Of a stretch of DNA of 7,590 nt, positions 6,667 through 7,590 are shown piece after piece. Below the pieces are notes generated by a model, which was not told where the DNA came from, ran no database searches, and worked only from the letters and a program-made list of their open reading frames with translations. The stretch lies in NCBI GenBank assembly GCA_022616655.1, contig JAKEEJ010000045.1, forward strand, positions 1 through 7,590, in the 5' to 3' direction. Both the position numbers and the translations under genes were made by a program. Numbering within the stretch: the stretch's first letter is position 1; each line of letters opens with the position of its first letter. This DNA comes from Nevskiales bacterium. GTDB taxonomy: Bacteria > Pseudomonadota > Gammaproteobacteria > Nevskiales > Nevskiaceae.

Positions 6667-6974
6667 GCGACGCCAAACGCCTGTCGGTCCCGGTGCGCAT
6701 CATGGGCAAGGAATATAACGTCGAGTGCCCGCCCGAAGAACACGAGGCGCTGGTGGCCTCCGCGGAATTCGTCAACGAGCGCATGAGCACCATCCGCAAA
6801 CGCGGCAAGGCCCTGGGCTCCGAACGCATCGCGGTGATGGTGGCGCTCAACCTGGCGCGCGAGCTGCTGAGCCTCAAGGGCGTGGACGGCGTGGCGCCCG
6901 GCACCGATCCGGTGATGCTGGAGCGCATGCGCCAGCTCAAGCTGGACATAGACAGCACGCTGGCCACCGACTGA
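6663..6974 (+). CDS. zapA: Cell division protein ZapA
   Basis: This 103-residue protein matches ZapA, a cytosolic tetramer that cross-links FtsZ protofilaments and stabilises the Z ring. The N-terminal globular part reads VPVRIMGKEYNVECPPEE (9-26), the classic V.V.I.GKEY.V.CP.E start. The central block GSERIAVMVALNLARELL (52-69) is the family signature. The final helix (about 81-100, DPVMLERMRQLKLDIDSTL) is the coiled-coil dimerisation region. GGAG at 6651-6654 provides a Shine-Dalgarno eight bases before the ATG, and the start codon overlaps the preceding stop by 4 bp. Length is typical (about 100-110). The 6S RNA gene follows after about 450 bp, as in many Gammaproteobacteria, but with a palindrome array in between. 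Confidence 0.96.
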   Translation: MSDAKRLSVPVRIMGKEYNVECPPEEHEALVASAEFVNERMSTIRKRGKALGSERIAVMVALNLARELLSLKGVDGVAPGTDPVMLERMRQLKLDIDSTLATD

Positions 6975-6984
6975 GCTTTTGTTC

Positions 6985-7036
6985 CCTCCCCCGCAAGCGG
7001 GGGAGGCGGCGAGCACTGCTCGCCGGGGTGGGGGCG
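6985..7036. repeat. Two-part palindromic unit 1 after zapA
   Basis: CCTCCCCCGC (6985-6994) and GCGGGGGAGG (6997-7006) form a perfect 10-bp stem around AA. A second dyad follows at once: GGCGAGCA (7008-7015), C, TGCTCGCC (7017-7024), 8 bp and perfect. The unit ends in the G-rich tail GGGGTGGGGGCG (7025-7036). No T-tract follows. Confidence 0.75.
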
Positions 7037-7039
7037 TTT

Positions 7040-7071
7040 CCCTCTCTTCTTGTGGGAGGGACGCATTTTTT
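7040..7071 (+). terminator. Degenerate repeat hairpin with T-run, possible zapA terminator
   Basis: CCCTCTC (7040-7046) pairs with GGGAGGG (7054-7060), one pair being a T-G wobble, around a 7-nt loop. After ACGCA comes a six-T run (7066-7071). It is a plausible rho-independent terminator, though the five bases between stem and T-run weaken it. It looks like a decayed member of the flanking repeats that lacks the second dyad. Confidence 0.4.
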
Positions 7072-7073
7072 AT

Positions 7074-7129
7074 CCCTCTCCCCACGCGCGGGGAGAGGGC
7101 CGGAGCATGCTCCGGCGGGTCAGGGGCTC
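7074..7129. repeat. Two-part palindromic unit 2
   Basis: CCCTCTCCCC (7074-7083) and GGGGAGAGGG (7090-7099) form a perfect 10-bp stem around ACGCGC. It is followed immediately by the perfect 16-bp palindrome CCGGAGCATGCTCCGG (7100-7115), then a G-rich tail CGGGTCAGGGGCTC. T-rich sequence (7131-7139) follows. The order matches unit 1: C-rich arm, G-rich arm, second dyad, G-rich tail. Confidence 0.75.
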
Positions 7130-7141
7130 CTTTATTTTTCT

Positions 7142-7196
7142 CCCCTCCCCTTGCGGGAGGGGGTAGGGGGAGGGGTGCAGCGCGCAAAGCGCGCTG
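7142..7196. repeat. Two-part palindromic unit 3
   Basis: CCCCTCCC (7142-7149) pairs with GGGAGGGG at 7155-7162; an identical second right arm at 7168-7175 offers an alternative partner. After TG comes a separate dyad: CAGCGCGC (7178-7185), AAA, GCGCGCTG (7189-7196). Here the G-rich tail comes before the second dyad rather than after it, unlike units 1 and 2. Confidence 0.7.
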
Positions 7197-7383
7197 GAAG
7201 CGGATTTCAGATGCAATGCGCCGTTCAGAACATAGCGCCAGAAATCACTGTTTATGAAGTTGCCAGTAATGATTGGAAAAAATGCAGCGTAGATATGAAA
7301 AACTTCTGTAAATGTGGGCAGTCGGGGATATAGGTAACAGTCACCGGACCGCAACAGACGGCCATTGGTATTCGGAAAAATCA
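7197..7383. other. Less GC-rich intergenic strip with no recognised gene
   Basis: This stretch between the palindrome array and the 6S promoter is visibly richer in A and T than the rest of the window, with runs such as GGAAAAAATG and ATGAAAAACTTC. I find no credible coding frame with a ribosome-binding site. The only dyad I see is the imperfect GGTAAC-A-GTCACC (7333-7345). A TATAGG at 7329-7334 is a poor promoter candidate. It may hold a distal 6S promoter or decayed sequence. Confidence 0.4.
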
Positions 7384-7415
7384 AGTCTGGACACGGCCCG
7401 CGGGAGTCTGGACAC
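7384..7415 (+). promoter_or_regulatory. 11-bp direct repeat over the presumed ssrS promoter
   Basis: AGTCTGGACAC occurs exactly at 7384-7394 and 7405-7415, a 21-bp pitch or about two helical turns, with the palindrome CCCGCGGG (7397-7404) between. The first copy holds TGGACA (7388-7393; five of six for a -35). Seventeen bases later GACACT (7411-7416; three of six for a -10) overlaps the second copy, predicting a start near 7423-7424, close to the expected 6S 5' end. The repeats are exact; the promoter and operator roles are inferred. Confidence 0.45.
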
Positions 7416-7423
7416 TGGGGCCG

Positions 7424-7590
7424 GTGTCTCCTGCGGTGTTCGATGTCCGTCCGGAACCCCTTGAGCCTACTTTGTCACCACGGGAGCCTGAACCCGCGTT
7501 GGGAGTGCAGGTCCGCGAGGTCAGCGGAAAGCCCGAAGACACGGCGTGGCGCCCACTTGAGACTTTGTCTCAAGGTCGAAGACGGATGAC
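7424..7590 (+). ncRNA. ssrS: 6S RNA (3' end cut by the window)
   Basis: 6S RNA mimics an open promoter and binds the sigma70 RNA polymerase holoenzyme, lowering transcription in stationary phase. Segments align in order with E. coli 6S as I recall it: TGTTCG (7437-7442), CCCCTTGAGCC (7457-7467; E. coli CCCCTGAGCC), GTTGG (7499-7503), GGTCCG (7510-7515), AAGCC (7529-7533), and the 3'-side hairpin CTTGAGAC-TTT-GTCTCAAG (7555-7573), which replaces the E. coli CCTTGAAC...GGTTCAAGG stem. The closing stem also forms: GTCCGTC (7445-7451) pairs with GACGGAT (7581-7587). The start is estimated by matching TGTTCG to its place near nt 13-18 of E. coli 6S. About 20 nt of the 3' strand lie beyond the window. 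Position after zapA is the expected synteny; fau/ygfA often follows. Confidence 0.85.

Noticed and set aside
6979..7200. CRISPR-like or tandem-repeat array
   Set aside because: The units are palindromic and diverge in sequence, spacing is irregular, and there are no uniform unique spacers.
6725..7333. 202-codon + strand frame running through zapA and the palindromes
   Set aside because: It is out of frame with zapA and then translates the repeats into Arg/Gly/Pro-rich sequence.
7070..7384. 104-codon - strand frame in the zapA-ssrS spacer
   Set aside because: Its C-terminal half (SPYPLPQGEG type) is the translated GC-rich hairpin repeat, a common source of false proteins. No convincing ribosome-binding site or family match.
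7365..7589. 74-codon + strand frame at the right edge
   Set aside because: It overlaps the 6S RNA structure and has no domain character; pairing explains the sequence better than coding.

Overview
The window reads as ordinary chromosome from a GC-rich, non-enteric gammaproteobacterium. Three things suggest this: dense same-strand genes with G/C-ending codons; a small coiled-coil protein of the TIGR02449 type overlapping zapA; and a 6S RNA downstream of zapA, an arrangement common in Gammaproteobacteria. All genes lie on the + strand. No phage, integrase, transposase or CRISPR array is visible.

Layout: (a) 1-504, the C-terminal part of a FadI-like thiolase cut by the window edge. (b) 505-637, a spacer with a degenerate hairpin and a candidate promoter. 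(c) 638-2125, an APC-family amino acid permease, followed after 25 bp by hemH (ferrochelatase, 2151-3134). (d) 3135-3292, a spacer with a GC-rich hairpin and a second hairpin over the next ribosome-binding site. (e) 3293-6405, sohB (S49 membrane peptidase), a cytosolic PEBP/YbhB-like protein, and a DegQ/DegP-type periplasmic protease, closed by an intrinsic terminator at 6409-6431. (f) 6440-6974, a new promoter, the TIGR02449-type protein and zapA, which overlap by 4 bp. (g) 6975-7200, an array of GC-rich palindromes. (h) 7200-7380, a less GC-rich strip with no recognisable gene. (i) about 7424 to the end, the 6S RNA gene ssrS, lacking its last few tens of bases.

How the genes work together: SohB and DegQ are both envelope proteases and may share a transcript with the PEBP gene between them. 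ZapA supports FtsZ ring assembly, and the upstream coiled-coil protein is probably translationally coupled to it. 6S RNA binds the housekeeping RNA polymerase holoenzyme and tunes transcription on entry to stationary phase. Ferrochelatase performs the last step of haem synthesis, and its closeness to the permease probably reflects shared transcription rather than shared function.

I did not find a clearly new biological system. The most interesting structure is between zapA and ssrS. It holds three two-part palindromic units whose second dyads differ in sequence yet each stays palindromic, then an 11-bp direct repeat at 21-bp pitch that lies over the likely 6S promoter.
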